From Patellaria atrata CBS 101060 (lineage: Eukaryota > Ascomycota > Dothideomycetes > Patellariales > Patellariaceae), in the NCBI GenBank assembly GCA_010093705.1, contig MU006089.1, positions 2,157,561-2,221,560 on the forward strand: a stretch of DNA of 64,000 nt. The letters run 5' to 3'. Below, piece after piece: positions 32,678 through 44,178 of the stretch. Positions within the stretch are counted from its first letter, which is position 1. Every line of letters starts with the position of its first letter. The translations under genes were made by a program, and so were the position numbers. The notes beneath the pieces were generated by a model. The model made no database searches. It was given only the letters and a program-made list of their open reading frames with translations, and was not told where the DNA came from.

Positions 32678-34077
32678 TTTATGGGGTTTAGAGTTCCCGG
32701 CGAGAAGATTTAGAGAATTGAGGTTGCAGATTGAGTTGTACTTTATGTTGGTGTTAATAAGACATTTGTTTGTCTTGTTGTGGTTTTTGAAAGTTGCGAT
32801 ATTGCAGAAGGTTTCGGGCCGTGGCGGAAGTTGTTGATATTGGAAGCGGAGCGGAGGATGGAGAGAGGGTGCACTCCGTATTATGAATTCTTTTGAAGAA
32901 AGCGACCGAAAATATGAAGGAATTATTCTCTTGTCTTCATCAAAACGACAGACTTATAATCATCGCGATATTCCAGAAACCGGGAAACTTGGAGTTGTCT
33001 GTTGCGCAGAGAGAGCTATCCACTGCTCATATATGATGTAAGTGGAAGAAGCTAGGCAGACTGGCAGTGAGACGGGCCTCCTCCGCTGGATTCCGGGCGT
33101 GTACGTCAAGAGGGCCGGAAGCGCACAGCCGGAGAATTGTAGTCGAGCTATTTCCAAGAAAACTTGTGAAATAGTAAACAATGAAATAAAGAACTTATGA
33201 CTTTCCGCAAGAAGTTTGTGGAGAGAAAGTTGGAGAAAAGGTCAACCAAGTCTTCTTCAGTACTTCCGTACTCAACCTGGTGTACTGTAGAATTACTTGA
33301 AGCCGGACAAGGCGGATCTCGGCCAAATAAGGCCCTTCAACACGTATATCCATCCTGTCAGCAGAGTATAAGCGCGTGAAGGAAGACTGCACATGGGTTC
33401 CGGACTTCATATAGTGCTAATCAGGTATCTAGAAAGTGATTTGGATCCCAAGAGTAGTGGATGATGTCTGCCCTGAGATCCTCCAACAGCTTCATCCGAG
33501 CTTTCCGGTTTCGGTTAAGCTAGCCGGCGTGTAGTTTCTGATCCAACTAGACAAGGTTGTCCTTTATAACTCACGCAACAACCGAAGCATTTTGAGCAGG
33601 ATGGCGGCAGTAAAAATTGAAAATATGATATGAGGAAAAATTAAAGAAAATGTGAATACAATAAAAGTACATAGCTCGATCCACAGATCTGATAGAATCC
33701 TCCTTAGAGTCTACCACAGTCGGCAGCATGCCACTCACCAGCGAACACTCGAATTCGGATTGATTCATAGGTCTTGAAGTTATGTATAACGTATGCCTCG
33801 TACGGCTAGAACCTCCCCAGTAGGCGCCCCACCCCGGCACATACGTTTAACATACAGCAGAATGAACACCGTCGAAGGGGAAGACGTACCGTAAACCAGG
33901 GGTTTAGGCGTTCGCACAGTTCGCATTCGTTTGTACCTAGGCCATATCTACGACCGGATCGGAACTTCTTCCAAGACCAGCAGCGCAGTACCGCAGGAGT
34001 ATATCGACGAGGGATGAGCCAAACTCGGTACAAGGCCAACGAACAAGAATGATTTAAACATATTTCTGAGCGAGCAG
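32678..34077. other. Intergenic, no gene recognised
   Basis: About 1.4 kb between the small membrane protein gene and the 3' end of the F-box/LRR-like gene. Several minus-strand open frames (around 32.96-33.41 kb and 33.57-34.04 kb) lack ATG starts or any family feature. A/T-rich stretch at about 33600-33670. No repeat seen. Confidence 0.5.
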
Positions 34078-35418
34078 TTACTGTTTATCCATAAGACCAG
34101 CGGTCCTCTTGCGATTTTGAATATCTACAGTGACCCCGAGCGCTTCCAAAGCTGCTATAGCAGGCCCAGCAGCGTCTATACCTGCGGAATGCTTCGTCTC
34201 CTTAACCGCATTAGTAAGGAATTCTTCCCACGTAGATGTGATCAGCGTTACCGACTCAAAGTCAGGAAATGACTTTGCTTCCGTATTCACATCAACGTTT
34301 GTGGGGTATAGTAGAAGTTGTAAATTAGTAAGTATTCGCAGCTGTTCTTTTGACTCTTGTATCTCTCTTAGCAACTCCGCTGAGCCAGAAAGACTGTCTG
34401 TCGAAATAGTAAGAGAAGAAATCGACCTTGGTAAGTTTGAAATCAAAGCTGTAGAGCTGGGCTCTGTCCAGTCCAGTTCTAGCTCCCTTACGTTCGAGGA
34501 TGAAAGAAATCTTTGTAACACAACACGAGTCTCCCCTGTAGGAGTGTAATCCGTTGTAATCCGAAGTATTCGCAGCGTCTTGGAATGTGCATCTAGTGCA
34601 GATAGAAAACTAGGTGATATAAATATAGGGCCTTTCCTATACTGACTGATGGTTTCGCGTATGCAAAGTTTGCTTAAGGGCCGCACACAGCGAAGGGTAT
34701 GGCCATCGAAAGACTGTCGCCGTCCAATAGAATTACTTGAGCCATGCCCACCAAGCATAAGGGTTGGAGAGGAATCTATTAGCTCAAGTGTAGTTAAACT
34801 GGACAGACTGTTGAGAACTTTGAGAGTCTCGGAGGGGCTTGTTACCGAAAAACCGGTAAATCGAATAGACCGAAGGTTCGACAGGTGTTCCAAAAATGTC
34901 AAGGATTGCTCGTCGCTATAAAAGCTGATGTCTTGGAGTTTCGGGAAATAATGACCTAAAGTGTCCAAACACGCTTGATAAAGGGATCTGTACAGGTACG
35001 ATTGCAAAAGCGGCGGTCGATGAATCGTAAGGCAGCGAAGATTCCGGAATCCTGAAAGTGCACTCAATATTGCTTCGCGTTCTGACTTGTAGAGGGTTGG
35101 CCCTTGAACCTTTGGTGGTAGTTGGGCTACGGATGAAGACAATACGGACCTAAAATTGACGTCCTGGAGTTGGAAAGTCAGAGAGGTAACGTATTGTAGA
35201 TTGACAGTGCCGACAAGCTCAATCCAAGCCTGAAGAGCAGCCTGTGACTCGAAAGACTGAGGCCTTTTGTACAGAAATTTCTGGGACTCCGAGTGTAGTT
35301 GATGACTGACTCTCGGAAGCTGTGGGTTTCCTTTAGATCCAAGCATGACGTACTGATAGATATGCTCGCGGAGTTCGAGAGGAAGTGCAAAGAACAGAGG
35401 CTCGGATAATGAATACAT
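34078..35418 (-). CDS. F-box-like / leucine-rich-repeat protein
   Basis: A single-exon gene of 446 residues. Residues 8-30 (FFALPLELREHIYQYVMLG) form a degenerate F-box-like helix pair of the LPxELRxxIY type found in many fungal proteins. The rest is an irregular leucine-rich-repeat solenoid: GFRNLRCLTIHRPP, LSNLRSIRFTGFSV, LSSLTTLELIDSSP, SKTLRILRITTDY and SNVRELELDW. F-box/LRR proteins usually recruit substrates to SCF ubiquitin ligases, but this fungal subgroup often lacks proof of Skp1 binding. No membrane segment. The ATG at 35418 is the natural start, directly before the F-box-like motif. Target unknown. Confidence 0.85.
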   Translation of the reverse strand: MYSLSEPLFFALPLELREHIYQYVMLGSKGNPQLPRVSHQLHSESQKFLYKRPQSFESQAALQAWIELVGTVNLQYVTSLTFQLQDVNFRSVLSSSVAQLPPKVQGPTLYKSEREAILSALSGFRNLRCLTIHRPPLLQSYLYRSLYQACLDTLGHYFPKLQDISFYSDEQSLTFLEHLSNLRSIRFTGFSVTSPSETLKVLNSLSSLTTLELIDSSPTLMLGGHGSSNSIGRRQSFDGHTLRCVRPLSKLCIRETISQYRKGPIFISPSFLSALDAHSKTLRILRITTDYTPTGETRVVLQRFLSSSNVRELELDWTEPSSTALISNLPRSISSLTISTDSLSGSAELLREIQESKEQLRILTNLQLLLYPTNVDVNTEAKSFPDFESVTLITSTWEEFLTNAVKETKHSAGIDAAGPAIAALEALGVTVDIQNRKRTAGLMDKQ

Positions 35419-38004
35419 CTCAACTAAATAGAGCTAAGTGGATAGTACCAACCATGTACTGTGGACCGATTATAGGAAGACCGAGCAACTCAATAGGTAG
35501 AAAGTAACGGAATGTACCTGATGAAGATTGCACATAAAGCAGGCTGTGACATGGAACTGTCACCGGAAAGGGCGAGCCATTGGGGATTTAGTTAATGATG
35601 AGCTGACCAGTGCAACAGATCTATCAAGAGCAAATATCTTAAACTGACCTATTCTATGGGACGTAAATCGAAACCACCCATGTTTGTCCCCAGCCCTAGA
35701 AAGAACGAGGGATGGAAGAGGAACTGTAACATGAACCATGGAAAGTAATCACGGATAGGCGATTGAATCTTGATTGAAGATCGTGCTTTCGCATCCCAGG
35801 GTGCCACAAGGGATGAAATATTCAAGGGAAAGTTCCGACTGATAGCACACCTGGAGCTGTTTTTATAACAAGCGAACGAGAAATCCTGGGTCGAATGCTT
35901 GTGAACGGTGACTCCTTTTGATTCCACGGTACACTTTGCCTCTCTTAGTAAAATGCGTGGATCTCGCGGCATTTCTGAGGAAGCCAAGGTCCGCATTTAG
36001 ATACAGATCAGATCATGTAAAGTTAATAGATCCAGCTGCAGAATGAGATCAGTCAAGCCGGATGCGAACATGACCACCGATGCATCGTGGCTAAGATTTT
36101 TCTCGCTTGAGATAGCTATAAAGCCACTATATTGTGGTCAAAAGAGTTGATCCCTATGATCAGTAAACAATCCTGCACGATGGTGGAAGCGCAACAGCGT
36201 TACGACTTTCAGAGAATTGAGAATCTAGTATCAGCAGTACTACTACAGAACAAGCGGCTATCGATGAGGAGGCTAATTAAAGAGTTGGATATCCTAAGAT
36301 GTTGTACTTAGAGACATCTGTCGCCGTCCAGGAGACACTCCAGGACCTGTGCCCGCAGCAAGGAGTAAGGGTTCGTGGCCGTAGACTGGTAGAAAACATT
36401 TTAACTCGAAAGATATCGTACGATAGCATCAGACGACCTATAAACGGTGGCTGAAGCCAAACGAACAAGAACGATGAAATAAATTGCCCTACCATTGGTT
36501 AGGGGACAGCAGAGACTAGTGTCTGATATGGTTTGGGAACGGAATGTTGTGACTACTTCCTAAACGATAAGGTTGGATGTTGATCTTTTGAATATTAGTA
36601 TAATTTGCGAGATCGAAAAACCGAACTTCTTCGTGGGTACAGCCAATAATGTTAGACATGACCTAGACCTTGGTGATCAGCGGCGATTTTACCGTCTGTC
36701 AAACACATGGCACCACGAGAGGTCTTCTTCGGGCTGATTGAGTTAGGACATGGGCTTCCTTTTACCTTTGCGAAGACATTGAGCTGAAACAGACGAGGGA
36801 AACGTCTTCGCTCCTGCTCGTCGCTTCTGTGGAACTGAAGGTGCGAAGGTCGGGTTGAGAGAGAGACAACTACAAAATGCAGATAAAGATGGAAAAGCTG
36901 TGAAGCGGGAGTATAATTTTAAAGTGGGCAATAATGAAGTTGGAGGTGGGAATGAAGGAGTTAGGTTAGATGTGTAAGGCAAGACCGAAGTAGTCCGAGA
37001 GGCTTCGGAATGGCTGCATCGAACACGTTCGGAAACGCCCCGACCTTCTATCTTCCAATTCTTCGGTCCAAGGGGACGCCGTGGCTTCAAAGCCGCAAAC
37101 CATAGGGCGGTGCACGTCTCGTTCTAGAAGTAATCGTGGCTGCTGGTAAAGGTTTCCAGATTGTGCTAGTACGACTAATTTCGGTACGACATAAAATTTG
37201 AATCTCTGAGACATTCTGTAGATGATTCAGGATAATAGGGCAACCTGGAGGTTAAGTTATTCCCTTCAATGTGGTCGGGATATATCAATCGAGTCTCTTG
37301 TAGACGTAGAGGGAGACAGGGTGATAAACGGGCCTCGAATTCAAGAGTTGTATAACTATTGATTCTTGGTACCATAAGCGAATACTAAACGCAATCGTCA
37401 ACGACCATGGGTTCCTAGGAAGGATTGAACTGCCTTCAAGTCGAGTCCGGGGTCATGGCAACTATACGGCGAACATACGTTTCGGAGGGTTATTGCAGAT
37501 TGACCTGATAGTAATCAGTATCAAACACATCGTACTCGATTAAAAATGGCGTCTCCCATTGCTTGTTCCTGATTCCATGCGTTTACGGGATCTTGCTTCG
37601 GATGTTGTGCAACATGACTTGTGGCTGCCACGATATCTAGATATTCGATGGAACTACACATCGGTTGCATTACTAGAGCAACACGGCTAGACGAACTGCT
37701 GTGCGAGCCTTCAGGCCATCCACTCTGTGGTACCTCCTGTGGTGGTTGGGAACCAGATGAAAGATCAATTACATTGAAACTCCGAGTAAAATCAACCAAA
37801 AGTAAGCGATATTGATCAACACTCCCGCATGCTGTACTGGAGATCCTGAGAACTCTTGATCGGCTGCTATGCCACACACACCCAAGCACTAAGATGCATC
37901 AGATATAGGAAAAAGGAAGGGGAATAAAAATACAAATAGAGGCGGATATGATGTGACAGTCTAATCGAGTAGATTTTGAAAACCCTCCCTCCAGTCCAAG
38001 ACAT
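35419..38004. other. Long intergenic region, no gene recognised
   Basis: About 2.6 kb between the F-box/LRR-like gene and the 3' end of pdb1. Minus-strand open frames at 35649-35996, 36743-37090 and 37521-37889 were read. The second is pyrimidine-rich and Ser/Pro-heavy like a leader. The third has no ATG start. None shows a domain. No repeat or RNA gene could be supported. Confidence 0.5.
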
Positions 38005-39385
38005 CTATAGACGTAATAACTTAGCCGCATAATTTACGATCAAGCCCTCAGTTGGGAATGACATTTCTTCGAGTTTTTGGGCGTACGGGGTCGGAACCTC
38101 AGCGCCAGTGACTCGTACAGGGGGTGCTTCGAGATAATCGAAGGCATACTCGCAAGCGAGTGTTACCAGTTCGGCACCCACACCGAATGCCGGGAAACCG
38201 GATTCCACAGCCATGAAGTGTCCGGTCTTCTTGACCGATTTCACAATCGCTTCCACATCCAGGGGTTTGATGGATCTTAAGTTGATAACCTCCGCCTCAA
38301 CGCCATATTTCTGTTTCAGCTGCTCAGCTGCGACTAAGCACTGGCCGACACACCGTGAAAGAGTGACCATAGTTATATCGTTTCCGGGACGCTCGATCTT
38401 TGCCTTTCCGAACTATTGTCGAGTTAATTAGCGAGGAGACAAAGGTGCGGGGATATATACGTACGGGAATGACAAAGTCGTCCTTCTGTGCCTCCTCGCT
38501 CATAGGAAATTGTAGACCATAAAGTAACCTAATATCAAGTAAGTTGAATTCAGGTGCCTGATGCGTCAGTGACCTACTCATTCTCGAGAACAACGACCGG
38601 ATTGGGGTCCCGGATTGCGGCCTTCAGAAGGCCTTTTGCATCCTCCGAACTGTACGGTGACACCACCTTTAAGCCTGGGATGCTCCCATACCATGCAGTA
38701 TAGTCCTGGGAGTGTTGCGCGGCAACGCCAGCAGCAAAGCCATTGGGCCCTCTGAACGTGATGTTACAAGGTTGAATACCGCCGGACATATAATGCGTCT
38801 TCGCGGCAGAATTGATAATCTGATCAATGGCTTGCATTGCGAAATTGAAGGTCATGAACTCGCACTAAGTAGAATTGTGAGTATAAACTTTTGTGTTACT
38901 GTTAAGAAGCAACCTACAATAGGATGTAGACCAGCGAGCGCAGCACCGACAGTTAGACCGCAGAAACCAGATTCAGTAATAGGGCTGTCAATGACCCTCT
39001 TTTCGCCGAACCGATCAAGTAAGCCTTTGGTCACCTTATAGCTATGCAAAACCAAAGTTAGAAACTATGAACCTCTGCGATTCATTGTCTTGAAATCTCG
39101 ACCTGACATACGACTTAAGCTGGGGTAGACTTACGCTCCGTTATACTGAGCAACTTCCTCACCCAAGACGAAGACCTTGTCATTCTTCTCCATCTCTTCT
39201 GCCATTGCTTCATTCAAAGCCTCTCTCACCGTCATGTCCTTTGACCCGCTAGAGGTAGCATAATTCCTACTCCTCGCAATTGACGATATTGAAGCTATTG
39301 GGCGGATGCTATTTCGGAGTGCTGGGGCCGGTTTGTTCGCACTGAGTAGTCGCGCAACAGGACGGAAAACCCGTAAAGCAGACAT
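38005..39385 (-). CDS. pdb1: Pyruvate dehydrogenase E1 component subunit beta, mitochondrial
   Basis: Five exons, 39135-39385, 38918-39041, 38578-38864, 38465-38528 and 38005-38412, with introns of 93, 53, 49 and 52 nt, total 1134 nt or 377 residues. Residues 1 to about 40 are an Arg/Ser/Ala-rich mitochondrial presequence ([19 protein letters not shown]). The mature enzyme starts near [15 protein letters not shown] and shows [56 protein letters not shown] and [18 protein letters not shown]. The C-terminal transketolase-type domain holds [15 protein letters not shown] and [14 protein letters not shown]. With the alpha subunit it forms the thiamine-diphosphate E1 that decarboxylates pyruvate in the matrix. 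Length and motifs are complete. The ATG at 39385 begins the presequence. Confidence 0.98.
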
Positions 39386-40048
39386 TGCTGCGGAAGACAG
39401 AACGGAGGTGTGAGAAGAAGTGAGGAAGATGGACAGAAGATTGGAGAAAGGTGATTGAGAAATTGTTGTAAGTCGTGGCCTCGAGCTCAATGATCGGGCT
39501 TCGTAAGGTTGAGCTCGGGAGTTTGCCAAGCCTCCCGCCAAAAATTTATGGATCTTGTTCGGACCCCTACCGTTTTCTCTCCCAGCTCACTGTACGTCGT
39601 ATTGGTACGTTTATGCCGGAAATAATTCTTTGGCGTCACTATAACAGAACAAACAGCATATATAAAAGAGCTTCGGGGGTATTTGATGTTCTAATTTGTG
39701 ATCAATCTGATAAACTGGAAAAAGACTTCTTTCATCATATACAAGTCCATAAAGCAGAAAACCTTTCCTAATGACACCCGAAACACACGTGCCAGATCCC
39801 AAATGCCAAAAACCACATCCCAGGAGAGAGCCAAAATACATCTCCCGAAGCTAGAAGAGCCAAAAAGCATCCCAGCCAAGCACAACTCCATCAGATAATA
39901 GTATGACCTCCTCCGGCACACCTTCATTCCGAGCGACTTCCGTCTGTAGAATCTCTAGCTGTTAGCCAATGTATATGAAATTAAATGATAACATAGAGAA
40001 ACATGCGTATTCTCCTCGAAAACTTACCACTCTTGTCCTGCACCCGTA
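39386..40048. other. pdb1 promoter and 3' flank of next gene
   Basis: Contains the upstream region of pdb1 (minus) and the end of the two-TM orphan gene. Overlapping short open frames on both strands at 39.47-39.93 kb show no family features. Nothing else seen. Confidence 0.55.
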
Positions 40049-41705
40049 CTACTCCTGCACCGTACCAGACGCTGAACCGTCCCGCTTTTCTTTCTGGCTT
40101 TTCAGCCATTCCTGCGTGCGGTCCCGAAGATTTTCGGCGCTACCCCTATGCATCCTCTCGACCGACTCCTCGAGCCCGGTGAACATTCTCGTTTCGGCAG
40201 GACCGCCGAACATTGGTGGGAGCCGAGAACGTTGCGGCTCAGAGCCCGAGGGGGCGGCCTCGAAGGAGTCCCGCTCCCCTCTATCGGACGAGGAAGAAAT
40301 ACCGTCAAAGAACCTTGACACATTAAATACCACTGCTCGGGCCCGTACCTCGTTGAGTCGGGCTTGCCAGTCCGGATGGCCGTCACCGGTATAGTTCGGT
40401 ATGGGCCGGGCAGTGGTATCGAGGCTCGGGACTCGGATAACGCTATCGATGTGCGGGATTACGACGCTCATATGGTTGTTATTCGTCGGGAGTGATTCAC
40501 TGTGCATCGGTTCATCCGTGGTCTCTGGCGTAGTACGCAAGCCAGAAACACCTGGAGTCACATCATGAGAACGGTTTATATCAGTCAGGACGTTCAAACC
40601 TACTGTGTTCTCTGTGAAAAAATTGGATGGCGCAGTGCCGTACGCTGGAGCTGGGGGAGGGGGAGAGCGCACCCTACCCCCAAACTGGAGTACTTTCCAT
40701 CCTTTTAGTACCATTACACCTCAAACGTATAGTAGATCACTTACATGTATTCGCATGCGGCGAGACCGAGCGTACATACAGCGACGCACGTCTAGGTAAT
40801 CGAGGTGTATTGTCGACGAAAAGCTCTTGAGGGGTGTGACGAGCGTAAAGTGCGGATTGAGGAGTAATTAATGGAGGTGTGACAGTAGGTGGAGGCGGGA
40901 CACTGACGGGCTGCATCTCAATGTCCCAAGTTGCATTTCCAGTGCCTTGTTGTGACCGGTTAAGTCCGTCACGAGTCATCTGGACTATTTGGCTGTGGGG
41001 CTCTTTAAATATTCTTTTCAACCAACGCTCAGGGAGTAGCAAGAAGAATAATGCTAGTAGAAGAAGAGGCCCGGTGATGCCAGTGAATAGAGCGACATTT
41101 AGGCGATACGTTCCGTTCGCATATGAAATTAATAAACCCGTTCCCCCAAGGACAGTCAAGAGGAGCAGCAGACCGCAGACGACTTTGCAGTATTTCTTAA
41201 ACAGCTTTGAAGTGATATTTGCCGAAGACGAGAAACGTCTAAAACGAATGAAGTCGGCATGGTTGAGAGGGTTACGGACCATGACAGCATTAGGAATTGA
41301 GAAGATGGAGTATCGGTGGCGGTTATTGCGGCGACTTTGTGGGACCATGTCACCGACTGCAATGGACAATATGGAAGCTCGAAAGTTGTTCCCGTTGGAA
41401 GGGTCACGGTAGTCGCGTTGTGGGACTGTAAGAGCGCTTGTGATAGAGGTAACGGAACTTCTGATTTGGTCACGGTCGGGAGGGTCTTGATAGTCGCGTT
41501 GTGAGGTCCTGGAATTACTCGTATTGGAGGCAGTGGGAGTGAGTCCGAGGCCGGAACGGTTGAAATTAGCCTCTAACTGACGAAGGGCACGATAAAGATG
41601 AGGCCTGATACCTAATCTACTATGCCAACCGACAGGTAATGGCGTCGCAATGCATTGATGGTCGTCTTCAATATTGAATCCGTCTTCGTGAGCTGCGGTA
41701 ACCAT
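40049..41705 (-). CDS. Orphan protein with two transmembrane helices
   Basis: Two exons, 40745-41705 and 40049-40692, joined over a 52-nt intron with donor GTAAGT and an AAG acceptor. Total 1605 nt, 534 residues. The AAG acceptor keeps frame, whereas the nearby CAG does not, so this junction is tentative. Two repeats of the type QRDYQDP/QRDYRDP lie near residues 70 and 97. Two adjacent hydrophobic helices follow at about residues 175-220 (VVCGLLLLLTVLGGTGLLIS and NVALFTGITGPLLLLALFFL) with a short luminal or outer loop, flanked by basic residues. The C-terminal half is Pro/Ser/Thr-rich, then charged (RDRTQEWLKSQKEKRDG). No enzyme motif, no signal peptide. I do not recognise a family. Confidence 0.65.
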
Positions 41706-42395
41706 GTTGTTGTACTGAGATGTAACCGGTGCTTAAGAAGTGCTTTGGATGAAGAAGTAAATAAGGTCTCTGAAAGAATAAGCAAAGAAATTTGTGGACA
41801 AAGAAGCGAAGAAGCTTTCTGGATGAAGTAAAGAAGCTTTCAAAATGTTGAAGTAAAGAAGATGGAGTCTGCAGCTTGAAAGGTGTGGATTGTAAGAAGC
41901 AGAAGAAAAGCGAGAAGTGTAGCTAGTAGTCAGCTTTGTAAACAAGAATAAGTACGCGTCCGCGCGTTTGAGTCAATCCAAACGGAGGCGCGGGAGATGT
42001 CGCCCAAGGTGAAGTAAACTTGACGAATTCAAGGTGAAGTGAAGTTCACAGAAGATTCAGCGGTTTGTTGTAGGTTGTAGAGAATCATATGACATAGCTT
42101 GGCTACGCCGTGTCAGTTTCACGACGACAGATCGTGGTTGTAGAGGAGGATGATTATGAAGGAGAAAATGTGTCACAAAGGCACGATATCACGAGAGAAC
42201 TCATTGAAATAGGAGATATGAAATTGAGTTCGGTATTAATCACTGACGTTGAGATAATGAACCCTTGGAACTCCACGCTTGATGCTTTCTTTTACCCCTA
42301 TTAGATAAGCATAGTTCTCACAAACGCCAACACATAAACAAAAGACCAAAAAAAAACTTCGAGTGAAGAAATATGCGTTACTGAGAGACCCATCA
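41706..42395. other. Intergenic upstream of the two-TM orphan
   Basis: Likely promoter region of the orphan gene, then the 3' flank of paf1. At 41730-41870 there is a purine-biased stretch with imperfect copies of gaagtaaagaag and aagaagctttc. A plus-strand frame at 42110-42304 has no family features. No gene called. Confidence 0.5.
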
Positions 42396-43821
42396 TTACG
42401 ACTCGGTTTGGGGATCTATCTTCCCTAACCACTCCCCTCTTAACGATGCTTCCGCGGCCTCCGGTTCCATGTCAGTGATGCTGACACTCATGATATCCAC
42501 TCGCTCTTCCTCTGTGTGACCCATTGTCTGAGGTGCTTTATTTTGTCTCCTCGGTTTCATGAACAGTCGTTGAGCAATAGGATAGTAATACGCTGCTTTC
42601 TGCCGTCTCCGTCCACCTTCTTGCTCGTCATTCGCTACGGGATCATAAAGTGCCAGGGCCACGGTTGTACTAAACGGCTCAGTAGTACTGCCTGTAGCTG
42701 CAGTGGTTTCGTAAACCCGCTGACGTAGATATTCGAATGTAGTATTCTCACTGCTGTCAAAATCTTGTATAGAGTTATTATCAATTTCATTAACACTACT
42801 AAACTTCCTCTTAATATCCTGGACCCGTTCAGGATGCGGAAGGAAGAACTCATAATCTAAGAAAGTCGTTTTTATGGCTCGTATATCGTCTTCAGTACCA
42901 TGGTTGGCTTGAGCTTGGACAAGTTTTTCACTGCCAGCTTCTGATATATCAAGTGGACGGAGGATTGCTACATCTAAACGTTCGTCATAAACGTCCGTGG
43001 GAGCTACTGGATTTGTCTGGTACTTAACCACGAAATAAGATCCAGTAGCAGGTATTGATTCCAGGTCTGGAATCAAGGGATAGCTATCCACCAACTTCAG
43101 ATTAGGCTTGGATGGATGACGAGGATTATTCCAAGCATCTCGTTCTTGTTGTAGAATTTCGGCGCCTCGTATGTGTGCATCCGAGTCGGGTCCTTTGTAT
43201 GCTTCTCTAGGATACGCAATGTCGAACCCTTTTATGATCGACTTTAGTATATGAGTTGGGTCGTCTTGTAAGGTTTCTGCTCGTCGTTTCTTGCGAACTG
43301 GTGTCCGGCTACGTAGAAGCTCTTTTGAAGTAGTTGATTCATACCGCATCCCCTGTCCACCCAGCGATGTCATGTACTCAGTTCGCCGTAGAAAACTGAC
43401 GCCCGAGGTGACTGATGAGGGCTTTCCCAAGGTACCAGCGGGTCGCATCAAAAGTTTGTCGGTAGGGTGTAAGGAAGGGGGGTTATCAAGGGCTTGGATA
43501 ACTGTGCTTCAATCAACTCCATGAACTTTATATATTCAATCCTAATTGCGAAGACTTACCGCGCTCATCGCCTTCAAACACCTTTGGGAGACCGACGAGA
43601 TCTATAGGCATTCCAAGTTCCGCATCGGCTTCAATATTGAGGGACTGCTCCCTCGCAAGCCGCGATGCGAAGATAGCTGACGTATATGTTCCACTGGAAA
43701 GCCCAGTGTTTGGAATATCCAACAATTTCGGTGGGTTGGGTGGCGGAGGGAGCACATTAGAGTATCGTATGCGCGCAATGTAATCTTGGTGATAGACTCT
43801 CTCGGGGCGCGCTGAAGCCAT
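42396..43821 (-). CDS. paf1: Paf1, subunit of the RNA polymerase II PAF1 complex
   Basis: Two exons, 43560-43821 and 42396-43501, around a 58-nt intron (donor GTAAGT), total 1368 nt or 455 residues. The N-terminus HQDYIARIRYSNVLPPPPNP then PKLLDIP is the signature of Paf1. Further family segments are RRTEYMTSLGGQGMRYE, HILKSIIKGFDIAYP, NLKLVDSYPLIPDLE and FLDYEFFLPHPERVQDIKRKF. The PAF1 complex (with Ctr9, Leo1, Cdc73, Rtf1) travels with RNA polymerase II, supporting elongation, H2B ubiquitination and 3'-end formation in the nucleus. The acidic C-terminal tail of yeast Paf1 is short here. The ATG at 43821 starts MASARPERVYHQDY, close to the conserved motif, so the start is good. Confidence 0.96.
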
Positions 43822-44178
43822 ATTGAAGCTATTGATCGTAATACCTATGAGAGAGCTGAAGGTAGAGTAGAATACTCTTGCGAAAAGCTGTGGAATGAGA
43901 ATAAAGGATATAGAGCTTCAAGTGATAAGTCAATCGCGGACGTCGTGTAAGGTAAGGTAAATGGAAATTATTGGCCTGTTCGGGTTCCCGTAAAACTGAT
44001 TCGTGCATGGGCCACAGTGGTGTATCTGACCTTATTAGGGCACGAAAGGGGTCTTGTACTCCTCAGGTTCAGTAAATTTCTATGGCTGAGTCCAATGAAA
44101 ATGGTTAAGGCCTACTGTATAGTCTTTGCTGGGTATCAATTCATTAGCTATAACGTAGACCGGTACTAAACTACATTT
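43822..44178. other. Short intergenic paf1-arp8
   Basis: 357 bp holding the paf1 promoter and the arp8 3' flank. Both genes read leftward. No other feature seen. Confidence 0.6.

Noticed and set aside
37521-37889. Minus-strand 122-codon frame upstream of nothing recognisable
   Set aside because: It lacks an ATG start and any domain; another frame over the same bases is equally plausible or implausible.
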